Part shown: positions 1-6,027 of the stretch, piece after piece
Position numbering within the stretch: the stretch's first letter is position 1
Layout: each line of letters opens with the position of its first letter
Source: Actinomycetota bacterium
GTDB lineage: Bacteria > Actinomycetota > Actinomycetes > Actinomycetales > Microbacteriaceae
Assembly: GCA_016870695.1 (NCBI GenBank)
Contig: VGAV01000163.1
Coordinates: 1 to 6,027, forward strand
Length of the DNA stretch: 6,027 nt
Direction: 5' to 3'
The notes under the pieces: generated by a model
The model's database searches: none
The model's input: the letters and a program-made list of their open reading frames with translations, nothing else
What the model was told of the DNA's origin: nothing
Made by a program: the position numbers and the translations under genes

Positions 1-1365
1 CATCAGCTGGATGAGCGGAAAGGCGAACGGCTCCGGCGGGATCGGCACCGGCAGCCGGCGCGACATCCGCAGGCGGGTCCGTTCCGTGTCGCGCCCCTCG
101 AGCAGGTCGAGCATCACCTCGGCACCGAAACGCGTCGCCCCCACTCCCAGGCCGGTGTACCCGGCGCTGTAGGCGACTCGTCCGTTCTTCGCCGAGCCGT
201 GGAAGGCGACGAGTTGCGTCGACATGTCGATCGCACCTCCCCACGCGTGCGTGAATCGGACCCCCTCGAGCGGCGGAAAGGTGAGGAAGAAGTGATCGGC
301 GAGCCGCTCGAATGTCTCCCGGCGCTGGTCCTGCGACGGGCGGACGCGACGTCCCCGGTGATAGACGGCGTCGTATCCGCCCCACAGGATCCGGTCGTCC
401 GCCGTCCTGCGGTAGTAGTGGAACTCGCGCGAGGAGTCCGCGATGCCGTGTCTCCCCGTCCACCCGATCGCGGCCAGCTGTTCGGCGGACAGGGGCTCCG
501 TCATGAGGACGTAGTCGTAGACCGGCACGGTGAACAGCCGCAGGGCCGGGAGGAGCGACGGGAAGACGTTCGTCGCCAGCGCGACGCGGCGGGCGCGGAT
601 GACGCCGCCCGGTGTGGTCACCTCGACCCGTCCGCTCCGCCGTGCGCGCAGCCCGATGGCCCGGGTGTGCTCGTGGATCCGCACCCCGAGCTCCTCCGCC
701 ACCCGTGCAAGACCGAAGGCGAGCCTCGCCGGATGGACGTAGGCGTGCTCGTCGCGGGTCAGCAGGCCGGCGCGGTACACCGGCGACGACGCGTACGCGT
801 TCAACGCCTCACCCTCCAGATACTCGCCCCCGCCGTCACGCGCGGCGTCGCGGAGCCCCGGCACCTGGTGGGGCTCCGTGGCGACCGTCAGCATCCCGGT
901 CTCCTCCCACTCGGCGTCGATGCCGTAGCGCGCGATCGTGTCCCGCAGGGCGGTGAAGTTCTCCGTCGCGAGCCGGGCGAGCACGTCCCGCTCGGAGGAG
1001 AAGTGGAGGGCGCCGTTCTCCTCGCCGTGGGTCAGGCTCGCCTCGACGAACCCGCCGTTCCGGCCACTGGCGGCCCACCCCGTGCGGACGGCCTCGATCA
1101 GCACGACCTCCCGCTGAGGGTCGCGCTCCTTCGCGATGATCGCGGTCCACAGGCCGCAGAACCCGCCCCCGACGATGAGCAGGTCCGTCTCGTGCGCACC
1201 CGTCAGGGGCGGATGGGGCACGGGGCCCGGCACGTCGTCCAGCCAGAACGGCACCGGCGCGGCATCCCGCAAAGACTCCTCGATGCGACGGGGGTCCGTG
1301 CGCAGACCATGGCCGTACGCGGTCGGCGGGATGCGCTCCCGCCGCACGCCACGCCCCCGCACCAC
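1..1365 (-). CDS. FAD-dependent amine oxidase, DAO superfamily (PuuB-like), 3' end cut by window
   Basis: Probable cytoplasmic flavoprotein that oxidises an amine or amino acid, producing an imine or aldehyde, ammonia or a free amine, and H2O2. The frame is open for 455 codons to the window edge, so only a short C-terminal piece is missing if the protein has the usual 430-480 residues. Visible features, numbered from the GTG at 1365: a 60-residue N-terminal lead-in containing PFWLDD; the dinucleotide motif GGGFCG at 66-71 after the beta strand DLLIV; the ribose-binding acid E91 (VVLIEA); SGRNGGF at 100-106, typical of the gamma-glutamylputrescine oxidase group; and near the end YSAGYTGLGVGATRFGAE, the C-terminal FAD-contacting strand and helix. 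The start is 4 nt past the aminotransferase stop, and a GAGGG lies 8 nt upstream inside that gene's last codons, suggesting translational coupling. GTG at 1362 or 1347 are alternative starts. The substrate cannot be read from the sequence; PuuB-like is a family label only. Confidence 0.88.
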   Translation of the reverse strand, partial: MVRGRGVRRERIPPTAYGHGLRTDPRRIEESLRDAAPVPFWLDDVPGPVPHPPLTGAHETDLLIVGGGFCGLWTAIIAKERDPQREVVLIEAVRTGWAASGRNGGFVEASLTHGEENGALHFSSERDVLARLATENFTALRDTIARYGIDAEWEETGMLTVATEPHQVPGLRDAARDGGGEYLEGEALNAYASSPVYRAGLLTRDEHAYVHPARLAFGLARVAEELGVRIHEHTRAIGLRARRSGRVEVTTPGGVIRARRVALATNVFPSLLPALRLFTVPVYDYVLMTEPLSAEQLAAIGWTGRHGIADSSREFHYYRRTADDRILWGGYDAVYHRGRRVRPSQDQRRETFERLADHFFLTFPPLEGVRFTHAWGGAIDMSTQLVAFHGSAKNGRVAYSAGYTGLGVGATRFGAEVMLDLLEGRDTERTRLRMSRRLPVPIPPEPFAFPLIQLM

Positions 1366-1369
1366 AGGC

Positions 1370-2689
1370 CTAGCCCTCGTGCGCCCGGAGGACATCGGCG
1401 AGCGCGTCGAGACCGCGGTGCGCGTCGGCGTCCTGGATCACGGCGGGCGGCACGACGTGAACGCGGTTGTCGGCGAAGAACCCGAGGACGCCGCGCTCGA
1501 GCATCGCGGCCTTGATCGCTCCCATGTCCGCGGCCGCCAGCGGCGCGCGCGTCACCGGGTCCGCGACGAGCTCGACGGCCCAGAAGACCCCGCGTCCGCG
1601 CACCTCGCCGACCAGCGACGACTCCGCGGCGAGCGCCTCCAGGCGGGGCCCGATGACCTCGGCACCGATGCGACGCGCGTTCTCGACGATGCCCTCCTCC
1701 GCCATGGCCTGCTGCGCGGCGACGATGGATGCCGCGGCGAGCGGGTGTCCGGAATAGGTCAGCCCCCCGGGGAAGACGCGGTCGTCGAACACCGCCGCGA
1801 TCGGGTCGGAGATGACCACGCCGCCCACGGGGACGTAACCGGAGTTGACCCCCTTCGCGAAGGTGATGAGGTCGGGCCGGACGTCGAACGCGTCGAACGC
1901 GAACCACTCGCCGGTGCGGGCGAAACCGGCCATCACCTCATCGAGGATGAGGAGGATGCCGTAGCGGTCGGCGATCTCGCGGACGCCGGCGAGGTAGCCC
2001 GGCGGCGGGACGAGGACGCCCGCGGTGCCCGGGATGGTCTCGAGGAGAAAGGCCGCGATGGTGTCCGGGCCCTCGGCCTGGACCGTGCGCTCGAGATGCC
2101 GCAGGGCGCGCTCGCACTCCTGCTCCGGGGTCTCGGCCCAGAACTCCGAGCGGTACAGGTAGGGCCCGAAGACGTGGACGTGACCGCGGGAGTACTCGTT
2201 CGGCATCCGTCGCCAGTCACCGGTGGCCGTGATGGCCGCGCCGGTGTTGCCGTGGTACGAGCGGTAGTGCGACACGATCTTGTCGCGCCCGGTCGTCAGG
2301 CGGGCCAGGCGGATGGCGTTCTCGTTGGCGTCCGCTCCGCCGTTGGTGAAGAACACCTTCGAGAAGCCCTCGGGAGCACGCTGCAGGATGAGCTCCGCTG
2401 CGTGTGCGCGGACGTCGTTGGCGTGCGCGGGCGCAACGGTCGTCAGCGTCGCGGCCTGCTCCTGGATCGCCGCGACGACCCGGGGGTGCTGGTGCCCGAT
2501 GTTGACGTTGACGAGCTGGCTCGAGAAGTCGAGGTAGCGGCGGCCGTCCTCGTCCCACACCTCGACGCCGGCGCCGCCCGCGAGGGGCAGCGGGGCCAGC
2601 GCGCGCTGCGCAGACCACGAGTGGAAGACGCTGCGGCGGTCGCGCTCGCTGACGGACGCGTTGCGGGGGGTGTCCAGGGGCAGGGCCAT
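1370..2689 (-). CDS. class III PLP-dependent aminotransferase (omega-amino acid / beta-alanine type)
   Basis: Cytoplasmic fold-type I transaminase of 439 residues, normal for class III. It probably moves the terminal amino group of an omega- or beta-amino acid to pyruvate or 2-oxoglutarate. Visible motifs: the substrate-entry segment SSQLVNVNIGHQHP at about 56-69; the PLP-phosphate loop NGGADANENA at 116-125; YRSYHG at 142-147, whose aromatic residue stacks on the PLP ring; LDEVMAGFARTG at 249-260, with D250 pairing to the pyridine nitrogen; the Schiff-base lysine K279 in FAKGVNSG; and T311 in GGLTYSGHP. The ATG at 2689 is preferred because GGAG sits 6 nt upstream. The longer frame to 2779 would add 30 Arg/Pro-rich residues and overlap the dehydrogenase gene. 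It lies 32 bp after mmsA and 4 bp before the amine oxidase, so co-transcription is likely. The mmsA neighbour favours a product of malonate- or methylmalonate-semialdehyde type. Databases often label this group simply aspartate aminotransferase family; taurine-pyruvate activity is an alternative. Confidence 0.93.
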   Translation of the reverse strand: MALPLDTPRNASVSERDRRSVFHSWSAQRALAPLPLAGGAGVEVWDEDGRRYLDFSSQLVNVNIGHQHPRVVAAIQEQAATLTTVAPAHANDVRAHAAELILQRAPEGFSKVFFTNGGADANENAIRLARLTTGRDKIVSHYRSYHGNTGAAITATGDWRRMPNEYSRGHVHVFGPYLYRSEFWAETPEQECERALRHLERTVQAEGPDTIAAFLLETIPGTAGVLVPPPGYLAGVREIADRYGILLILDEVMAGFARTGEWFAFDAFDVRPDLITFAKGVNSGYVPVGGVVISDPIAAVFDDRVFPGGLTYSGHPLAAASIVAAQQAMAEEGIVENARRIGAEVIGPRLEALAAESSLVGEVRGRGVFWAVELVADPVTRAPLAAADMGAIKAAMLERGVLGFFADNRVHVVPPAVIQDADAHRGLDALADVLRAHEG

Positions 2690-2721
2690 GGGGTGCTCCG
2701 TTCTGTGGCGGGCGGACGCCA
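2690..2721 (-). promoter_or_regulatory. 32-bp spacer with ribosome binding site for the aminotransferase
   Basis: Reading the minus strand, the spacer between the mmsA stop (TGA, 2724-2722) and the aminotransferase ATG contains GGAG at 2699-2696, 6 nt before the start codon. It is too short for a clear independent promoter and shows no hairpin with a U-tract, which supports co-transcription with mmsA. The site also decides the aminotransferase start in favour of 2689 over the longer open frame. Confidence 0.75.
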
Positions 2722-4236
2722 TCAGGCGTTCTGAGGGAAGCCGAGGTTGATGCCGCCGTGGGTGGCGGGGTCGAGCCAACGGCTGGTGACGGCCTTCTCA
2801 CGGGTGAAGAAATCGAAGCCGTGGGCGCCGTACGCCTTGGCGTCTCCGAACAGCGACTTCTTCCATCCGCCGAAGGAGTGGTAGGCCACCGGGACGGGGA
2901 TCGGCACGTTGATGCCGATCATGCCGACCTGCACCTCGTTCTGGAAGCGGCGGGCGGCACCGCCGTCGTTGGTGAAGATGGCCGTGCCGTTGCCGAACTC
3001 GCCGCTGTTGATGAGGGCGAGCCCGTCCTCGTAGGACGCGACGCGGACGACCGACAGGACGGGACCGAAGATCTCCTCGGTGTAGGCGCGGGACGTGGTC
3101 GGCACCGCGTCGAGCAGCGTGGGCCCGAAGAAGAAGCCGTCCTCGTGCCCGTCGACGGTGAATCCGCGACCGTCGACGACGACGCGGGCTCCGTCGGCCT
3201 CAGCGGTGTCCACATACGACGACACCTTGTCGCGGTGCGCGGCGGAGATGAGCGGGCCCATGTCGGGCTCGTCGGCACCGGCGCCGTTGCCGATGCGCAG
3301 CGTCGCGATGCGCTCCTGGATCTTCGCGACGAGCGCGTCGGCGACCGGCTCGACGGCGAGCACGACCGAGATGGCCATGCACCGCTCTCCCGCGGCACCG
3401 AACCCGGCGTTGACGGCGGAGTCGGCGACGAGATCCAGGTCGGCGTCGGGCAGGACGAGCATGTGGTTCTTCGCCCCGCCGAGCGCCTGCACGCGCTTGC
3501 CGTTCCGGGCGGCCGTCTCGTAGATGTACTGCGCGATGGGGGTGGAGCCCACGAACGAGATGGACTGCACGACCGGCGACGCGAGCAGGCCGTCGACGGC
3601 GACCTTGTCGCCCTGGAGCACGGTGAACACCCCATCCGGAACGCCCGCCTCCTTCCACAGGCGCGCCACCCAGAGGGATGCCGACGGGTCCTTCTCGCTG
3701 GGCTTGACGACGACGGCATTGCCCGCGGCGAGGGCGATGGGGAAGAACCACATCGGCACCATCGCCGGGAAGTTGAAGGGGCTGATGATCCCGACGACGC
3801 CGAGGGGCTGCTTCAGGGAGTACACGTCGACCCCGGTGGAGGCGTTCTCGGAGTACGCGCCCTTGAGGAGGTGGGGGAAGCCGGTGGCCAGCTCGACGAC
3901 CTCCTGTCCGCGGAGGATCTCGGCCATGGCATCCGATCGGACCTTGCCGTGCTCCGCGGTGATGATCTCCGCCAGCTCGCCCTTGCGGGCGTTCAACAGC
4001 TCGCGGAAGGCGAAGAGCACGCTCTGCCGCCGGGCGATGGAGTAGCCGCTCCACTCGGCGAACCCGCGCTCGGCCGAGGCGAGGGCCGCGTCGACGTCCG
4101 CCTGGTCCGCCAGGGCGACGTGCGCCTGCGCGGCCCCGGTCGCGGGGTTGTAGACGGGAGCGGTGCGGTCCCCGGCACCGGTCGTGGCGGCGCCGTCGAT
4201 CCAATGCGCGATGACGGGGAGCTCGTTGTCGGTCAT
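2722..4236 (-). CDS. mmsA: CoA-acylating methylmalonate-semialdehyde / malonate-semialdehyde dehydrogenase
   Basis: Aldehyde dehydrogenase superfamily enzyme of 504 residues (family about 485-505). Known chemistry: (methyl)malonate semialdehyde + NAD+ + CoA gives propionyl-CoA or acetyl-CoA, CO2 and NADH, in valine, thymine, inositol and beta-alanine breakdown. Visible features: RGQEVVELA at 109-117, with an arginine probably matching one implicated in substrate carboxylate binding; SPFNFPAMVP at 152-161 with oxyanion-hole N155; KPSEKDP at 178-184 in the NAD site; LGGAKNHM at 252-259, where hydrolytic ALDHs have a general-base Glu (ELGG) and this family does not; GERCMA at 283-288 with nucleophile C286; EEIFGP at 387-392; and the C-terminal block NVPIPVPVAYHSFGGWKKSLFGD. 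The residue before RC is E rather than the common Q. The ATG at 4236 starts the usual family N-terminus. An upstream GTG at 4287 would add 17 unlikely residues. No strong Shine-Dalgarno precedes 4236. IolA and MmsA proteins cannot be separated by motif alone; the aminotransferase neighbour suggests beta-amino acid use. Confidence 0.95.
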   Translation of the reverse strand: MTDNELPVIAHWIDGAATTGAGDRTAPVYNPATGAAQAHVALADQADVDAALASAERGFAEWSGYSIARRQSVLFAFRELLNARKGELAEIITAEHGKVRSDAMAEILRGQEVVELATGFPHLLKGAYSENASTGVDVYSLKQPLGVVGIISPFNFPAMVPMWFFPIALAAGNAVVVKPSEKDPSASLWVARLWKEAGVPDGVFTVLQGDKVAVDGLLASPVVQSISFVGSTPIAQYIYETAARNGKRVQALGGAKNHMLVLPDADLDLVADSAVNAGFGAAGERCMAISVVLAVEPVADALVAKIQERIATLRIGNGAGADEPDMGPLISAAHRDKVSSYVDTAEADGARVVVDGRGFTVDGHEDGFFFGPTLLDAVPTTSRAYTEEIFGPVLSVVRVASYEDGLALINSGEFGNGTAIFTNDGGAARRFQNEVQVGMIGINVPIPVPVAYHSFGGWKKSLFGDAKAYGAHGFDFFTREKAVTSRWLDPATHGGINLGFPQNA

Positions 4237-4242
4237 GTGCCC

Positions 4243-4248
4243 AGTAAA
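4243..4248 (-). promoter_or_regulatory. possible -10-like element for a leaderless mmsA transcript
   Basis: The minus strand reads TTTACT here, the only AT-rich patch in the 105-bp gap, and it ends exactly 6 nt before the mmsA ATG. There is no good Shine-Dalgarno in that interval. This spacing is what a leaderless actinobacterial transcript starting at the ATG would need. The hexamer lacks the conserved A at its second position, and no -35 match is visible at the expected distance, so this is only a suggestion. Confidence 0.25.
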
Positions 4249-4290
4249 GACGCCGCATCGTGGGCCGGGGACTGCCATCTCGTCCACGGG

Positions 4291-4334
4291 GCGGGCGCGG
4301 CGCCGACACTTCGTCGTGACGGCTCCGCGCCCGC
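4291..4334 (-). terminator. GC-rich hairpin after the GMC oxidoreductase gene; possible terminator without U-tract
   Basis: Positions 4291-4300 and 4325-4334 are a perfect 10-bp inverted repeat (GCGGGCGCGG / CCGCGCCCGC). After a one-base mismatch, pairing continues for 4 bp (4302-4305 with 4320-4323), then after another mismatch for 3 bp (4307-4309 with 4316-4318), closing a 6-nt loop. On the minus strand the stem begins 7 nt after the TAG of the GMC gene. No U-run follows, so it is not a classic intrinsic terminator. It could act as the U-less hairpin type proposed for actinobacteria, or as an mRNA-stabilising or attenuating structure that gives the upstream gene a different expression level from mmsA. 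Confidence 0.5.
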
Positions 4335-4341
4335 GGCATCC

Positions 4342-5931
4342 CTACCGTGCGAGCACAGCCGATGCCGCGCGCAGCTGCGCCGCCAGTCGCCGTGCGCCCC
4401 GAACCGCGATCGCCACGCTCGTCAGCGTCGGGTTCATGGTGTTGGCGGTGGGGATGAGCCCGTTGCCGCCGACGACGAGGTTGTCGAAGCCCCACACGCG
4501 TGAGTACGGGTCGGCGACGGAGGTGGCCGCGTCGGTGCCCGCGCGCATCGTGCCCATGTAGTGCAGGCTCGAGCCGTTCGGCAGCAGCCGGGGTTCCGCG
4601 ACGAACGTGCCGAGCGCCTCGCCCGCGCGCCGCAGCCGTCGGGTGGCCTCGGCGATCTCCTTCTCCTCGCGCTCGGTCAGGGCGTACTCGATCGTGAAGT
4701 TGGGCATCCCCCGGTAGTCGAGCTCGTCGTCCGAGAAGGTCACCCCGTCCTCGACGCGCGGGAACTTGCGGACGCCGAAGCCCATGTTCACGTAGCCCCA
4801 GTGGTTGCCGGCGGCGGGGTGATCCGGGTCGAGGGCGAAGGGCGGGTTCTCCGCGTACATGATCTGCGCCGAGTAGGGGTGCTCGGGTTCGGAGAAGGGG
4901 ATGCGGTTGACCGCCGCGACGGGATCGGCGGCGTTCTTCGCGCGGCGCGCCAGCTCGGCCTCGAACTCCTCCGGGCTCACCAGCGCCGCCATGCGCTCGT
5001 CGTCCAGGGCGACGGTGCTGATGACGACGTGATGCTCGGTCAGGTATCGCCCGAGGGGGGCGGGACGGATGCCGGACGCCCAGAGCAGCTGCGGAGAGCG
5101 AAACGCGTCCGCGGCCACGACGACGGCGTCGACCGGGACGACGGTCCGCTCGCGCGTGCGCAGGTCCTCAATCAGGACGCCGCTGACGTGGATCCCGTCG
5201 TGCTCGATGCGGCGCACGAACGTCAGGTCGCGCAGCGTGAACCGCGCGGCGACGTCGGTCCCCTCGGCGATGAGCGGTCCCAGCACGGTGTCGGCACCGG
5301 CCCAGCGCATGGATCCGTCCGGCTGCGGGTCGCCCGCGACGGGCAGCGTGCCGACGCCGTACCCGTCCGGCAGCTCCGCGCCGAACTCGCGGTCGAGGAG
5401 CGTCCGGATGGCGGCGCCGATGGGCGAGTCCGCGAACGCGGCGCTCTGGTGGTGCAGCAGACGTTCGGCGGTGGAGATGAGCTGTTCCCACTCGTCGTCC
5501 GCGATGAAGTCGAGCTTCTCGCTGAACGCCGGGCGTGGGATGGCGCACGTCCAGTGCGACCCCTGTCCGCCCACGTTGGTGGCGCCCGCCGCCGCGGGGA
5601 ACGTCGGCGCGTGCGCCGACCCCTCACCGCCGAAGTCGAGCAGGTGCGTTCCCTGCCGCGCGGTGAACATCCCCTCGACCACGGCCCCGGCCGGAAGGCC
5701 GAGGGACTCGCGGAACGCGCCGGCCTGCGGCCCCTGCGACCGCTCGCGGGCACGGGCCTTCTCGTCCGGGTCCGCGATATTGCGGACGCTCTCACCGGGA
5801 CGGTCGGTCACCTGCGGGCCCGCCTCGAACATGATGACGCGGGCGTGCGGGAGGGTCTCGAGCAGCACGCGGGCGTAGGCGGCGCCGATGGGTCCGCTGC
5901 CGACGACGGCGATGGTGGGGTGGTCGGACAT
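4342..5931 (-). CDS. GMC-family FAD oxidoreductase, pyranose 2-oxidase / glycoside 3-oxidase-like
   Basis: Flavoprotein of 529 residues, probably oxidising a secondary hydroxyl of a sugar or glycoside to a keto group, with O2 or a quinone-type acceptor. Visible features: FAD-binding GSGPIG at 11-16 and acid E36 (VIMFEAG); GGQGSHWTCAIPRP at 121-134, strongly like the fungal pyranose 2-oxidase segment THWTCATPR, whose His carries covalent FAD (here H126); a second FAD-contact strand VDAVVVAADAFRSPQLL at about 267-283; the catalytic pair H457 (SSLHYMGT) and N500 (TANTMNPTLTS); and the GMC C-terminal domain at about 410-517. No signal peptide or Tat motif is seen, so it is probably cytoplasmic. 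It is shorter than fungal pyranose oxidases (about 620 residues) and closer in size to bacterial homologues, which include glucose 2-oxidases and C-glycoside 3-oxidases. The start is fixed by AAGGAGAG just upstream and by the Rossmann fold beginning at residue 6. The true substrate is unknown. Cholesterol oxidase or choline dehydrogenase is less likely. Confidence 0.88.
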   Translation of the reverse strand: MSDHPTIAVVGSGPIGAAYARVLLETLPHARVIMFEAGPQVTDRPGESVRNIADPDEKARARERSQGPQAGAFRESLGLPAGAVVEGMFTARQGTHLLDFGGEGSAHAPTFPAAAGATNVGGQGSHWTCAIPRPAFSEKLDFIADDEWEQLISTAERLLHHQSAAFADSPIGAAIRTLLDREFGAELPDGYGVGTLPVAGDPQPDGSMRWAGADTVLGPLIAEGTDVAARFTLRDLTFVRRIEHDGIHVSGVLIEDLRTRERTVVPVDAVVVAADAFRSPQLLWASGIRPAPLGRYLTEHHVVISTVALDDERMAALVSPEEFEAELARRAKNAADPVAAVNRIPFSEPEHPYSAQIMYAENPPFALDPDHPAAGNHWGYVNMGFGVRKFPRVEDGVTFSDDELDYRGMPNFTIEYALTEREEKEIAEATRRLRRAGEALGTFVAEPRLLPNGSSLHYMGTMRAGTDAATSVADPYSRVWGFDNLVVGGNGLIPTANTMNPTLTSVAIAVRGARRLAAQLRAASAVLAR

Positions 5932-5942
5932 GGTCTCTCCTT
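5932..5942 (-). promoter_or_regulatory. strong ribosome binding site for the GMC oxidoreductase
   Basis: The minus strand reads AAGGAGAG (5942-5935), with the GGAG core 5 nt before the ATG at 5931. It is the strongest Shine-Dalgarno in the window. It settles the start codon even though the same frame stays open upstream to the window edge. Confidence 0.85.
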
Positions 5943-5949
5943 CGAGCTT

Positions 5950-5991
5950 CGGGACGGCCGTGACGGGACGGCGATGACGGGACGGCGGGTT
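5950..5991. repeat. three tandem 14-bp repeats upstream of the GMC gene
   Basis: Three adjacent 14-bp units begin at 5950, 5964 and 5978. Each opens with the identical 9-bp core CGGGACGGC. Units 1 and 2 also share the TGA ending and differ at two bases; unit 3 diverges over its last five. The array lies 19-60 bp upstream of the ATG, in the 5' leader or promoter region. It could be an operator array or simply a slippage-prone low-complexity tract. Confidence 0.7.
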
Positions 5992-6012
5992 GGGTTCGGG
6001 TTCGGGGTCGGG
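5987..6012 (+). other. five-tract G-rich run, potential G-quadruplex
   Basis: The plus strand carries five G-tracts of at least three at 5987-5989, 5992-5994, 5998-6000, 6004-6007 and 6010-6012. The spacers are only 2-3 nt (TT, TTC, TTC, TC), which satisfies the usual G-quadruplex sequence pattern. The G-rich strand is the template strand for the downstream minus-strand gene, so any quadruplex would form in DNA rather than in its mRNA. In a 70% G+C genome such runs also arise by chance. Confidence 0.5.
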
Positions 6013-6027
6013 TGGATGGAGCCGGGT

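Noticed and set aside
836..1907. Minus-strand frames at 836-1150 and 1203-1907.
   Set aside because: Both are out-of-frame shadows of the amine oxidase and aminotransferase genes; the correct frames carry intact catalytic motifs without frameshift.
2690..2779. Longer aminotransferase N-terminus starting at 2779.
   Set aside because: The extra 30 residues are Arg/His/Pro-rich and unlike the family, they overlap the end of mmsA by 58 bp, and a good GGAG precedes the ATG at 2689.
4237..4287. Upstream GTG or ATG starts for mmsA at 4287 and 4278.
   Set aside because: No Shine-Dalgarno precedes them, the added residues are not family-like, and the region next to the hairpin looks intergenic.
199..4503. 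Long plus-strand open frames at 199-1515, 1136-2734 and 2758-4503 (438-581 codons).
   Set aside because: They are antisense to four well-motifed minus-strand genes. Their translations are Arg/Gly/Val/Asp-rich with no recognisable domain. They arise from rare stop codons in very GC-rich coding DNA.
4342..5931. Choline dehydrogenase or cholesterol oxidase identity for the GMC gene.
   Set aside because: The SHWTCAIP motif and the C-terminal pattern with NPTLTS match pyranose oxidases much better.
5932..6027. Upstream in-frame extension of the GMC protein, or the tail of another minus-strand gene.
   Set aside because: All three minus-strand frames are open here, so openness is uninformative. 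The in-frame translation is a low-complexity Pro/Arg/Glu stretch, while the Shine-Dalgarno and Rossmann start fix the ATG at 5931. A gene tail cannot be excluded without sequence beyond the edge.
1..6027. CRISPR array, IS element, tRNA or rRNA, prophage or defence genes.
   Set aside because: No transposase or phage-like proteins, spaced palindromic repeats or tRNA-like cloverleafs were seen; base composition is uniform across the window.

Overview
The window is about 70% G+C with strong G/C bias at third codon positions, which points to a high-GC actinobacterium. The proteins resemble those I associate with soil Microbacteriaceae such as Microbacterium. The genus is an inference from protein style; no rRNA or marker gene is present.

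All real genes lie on the minus strand, so the layout reads right to left. (1) Positions 6027-5932 hold the leader of the first gene. It has an excellent ribosome binding site, three 14-bp direct repeats and a run of G-tracts. (2) Positions 5931-4342 encode a GMC-type flavoprotein of the pyranose 2-oxidase / glycoside 3-oxidase branch. (3) A 105-bp gap follows, containing a large GC-rich hairpin just after the stop codon and a small AT-rich patch just before the next start. (4) Positions 4236-2722 encode a CoA-acylating (methyl)malonate-semialdehyde dehydrogenase, MmsA. (5) After 32 bp, positions 2689-1370 encode a class III PLP aminotransferase of the omega-amino acid type. (6) After 4 bp, positions 1365-1 encode a DAO-superfamily FAD-dependent amine oxidase resembling gamma-glutamylputrescine oxidase; its C-terminus is cut by the window edge. 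No gene-free stretch exceeds about 105 bp, and I see no tRNA, rRNA, IS element or CRISPR array.

Genes 4-6 form a tight catabolic operon. The aminotransferase would turn a beta- or omega-amino acid (for example beta-alanine or 3-aminoisobutyrate) into malonate or methylmalonate semialdehyde. MmsA would convert that to acetyl-CoA or propionyl-CoA plus CO2. The amine oxidase could supply the amino acid or aldehyde from a polyamine-like or N-substituted precursor. This assignment rests on family knowledge plus inference. The upstream sugar-oxidase-like gene does not fit a textbook version of this pathway. It is either a separate unit placed in front of the operon or evidence of an amino- or glyco-conjugated substrate, and it is the most interesting item here.
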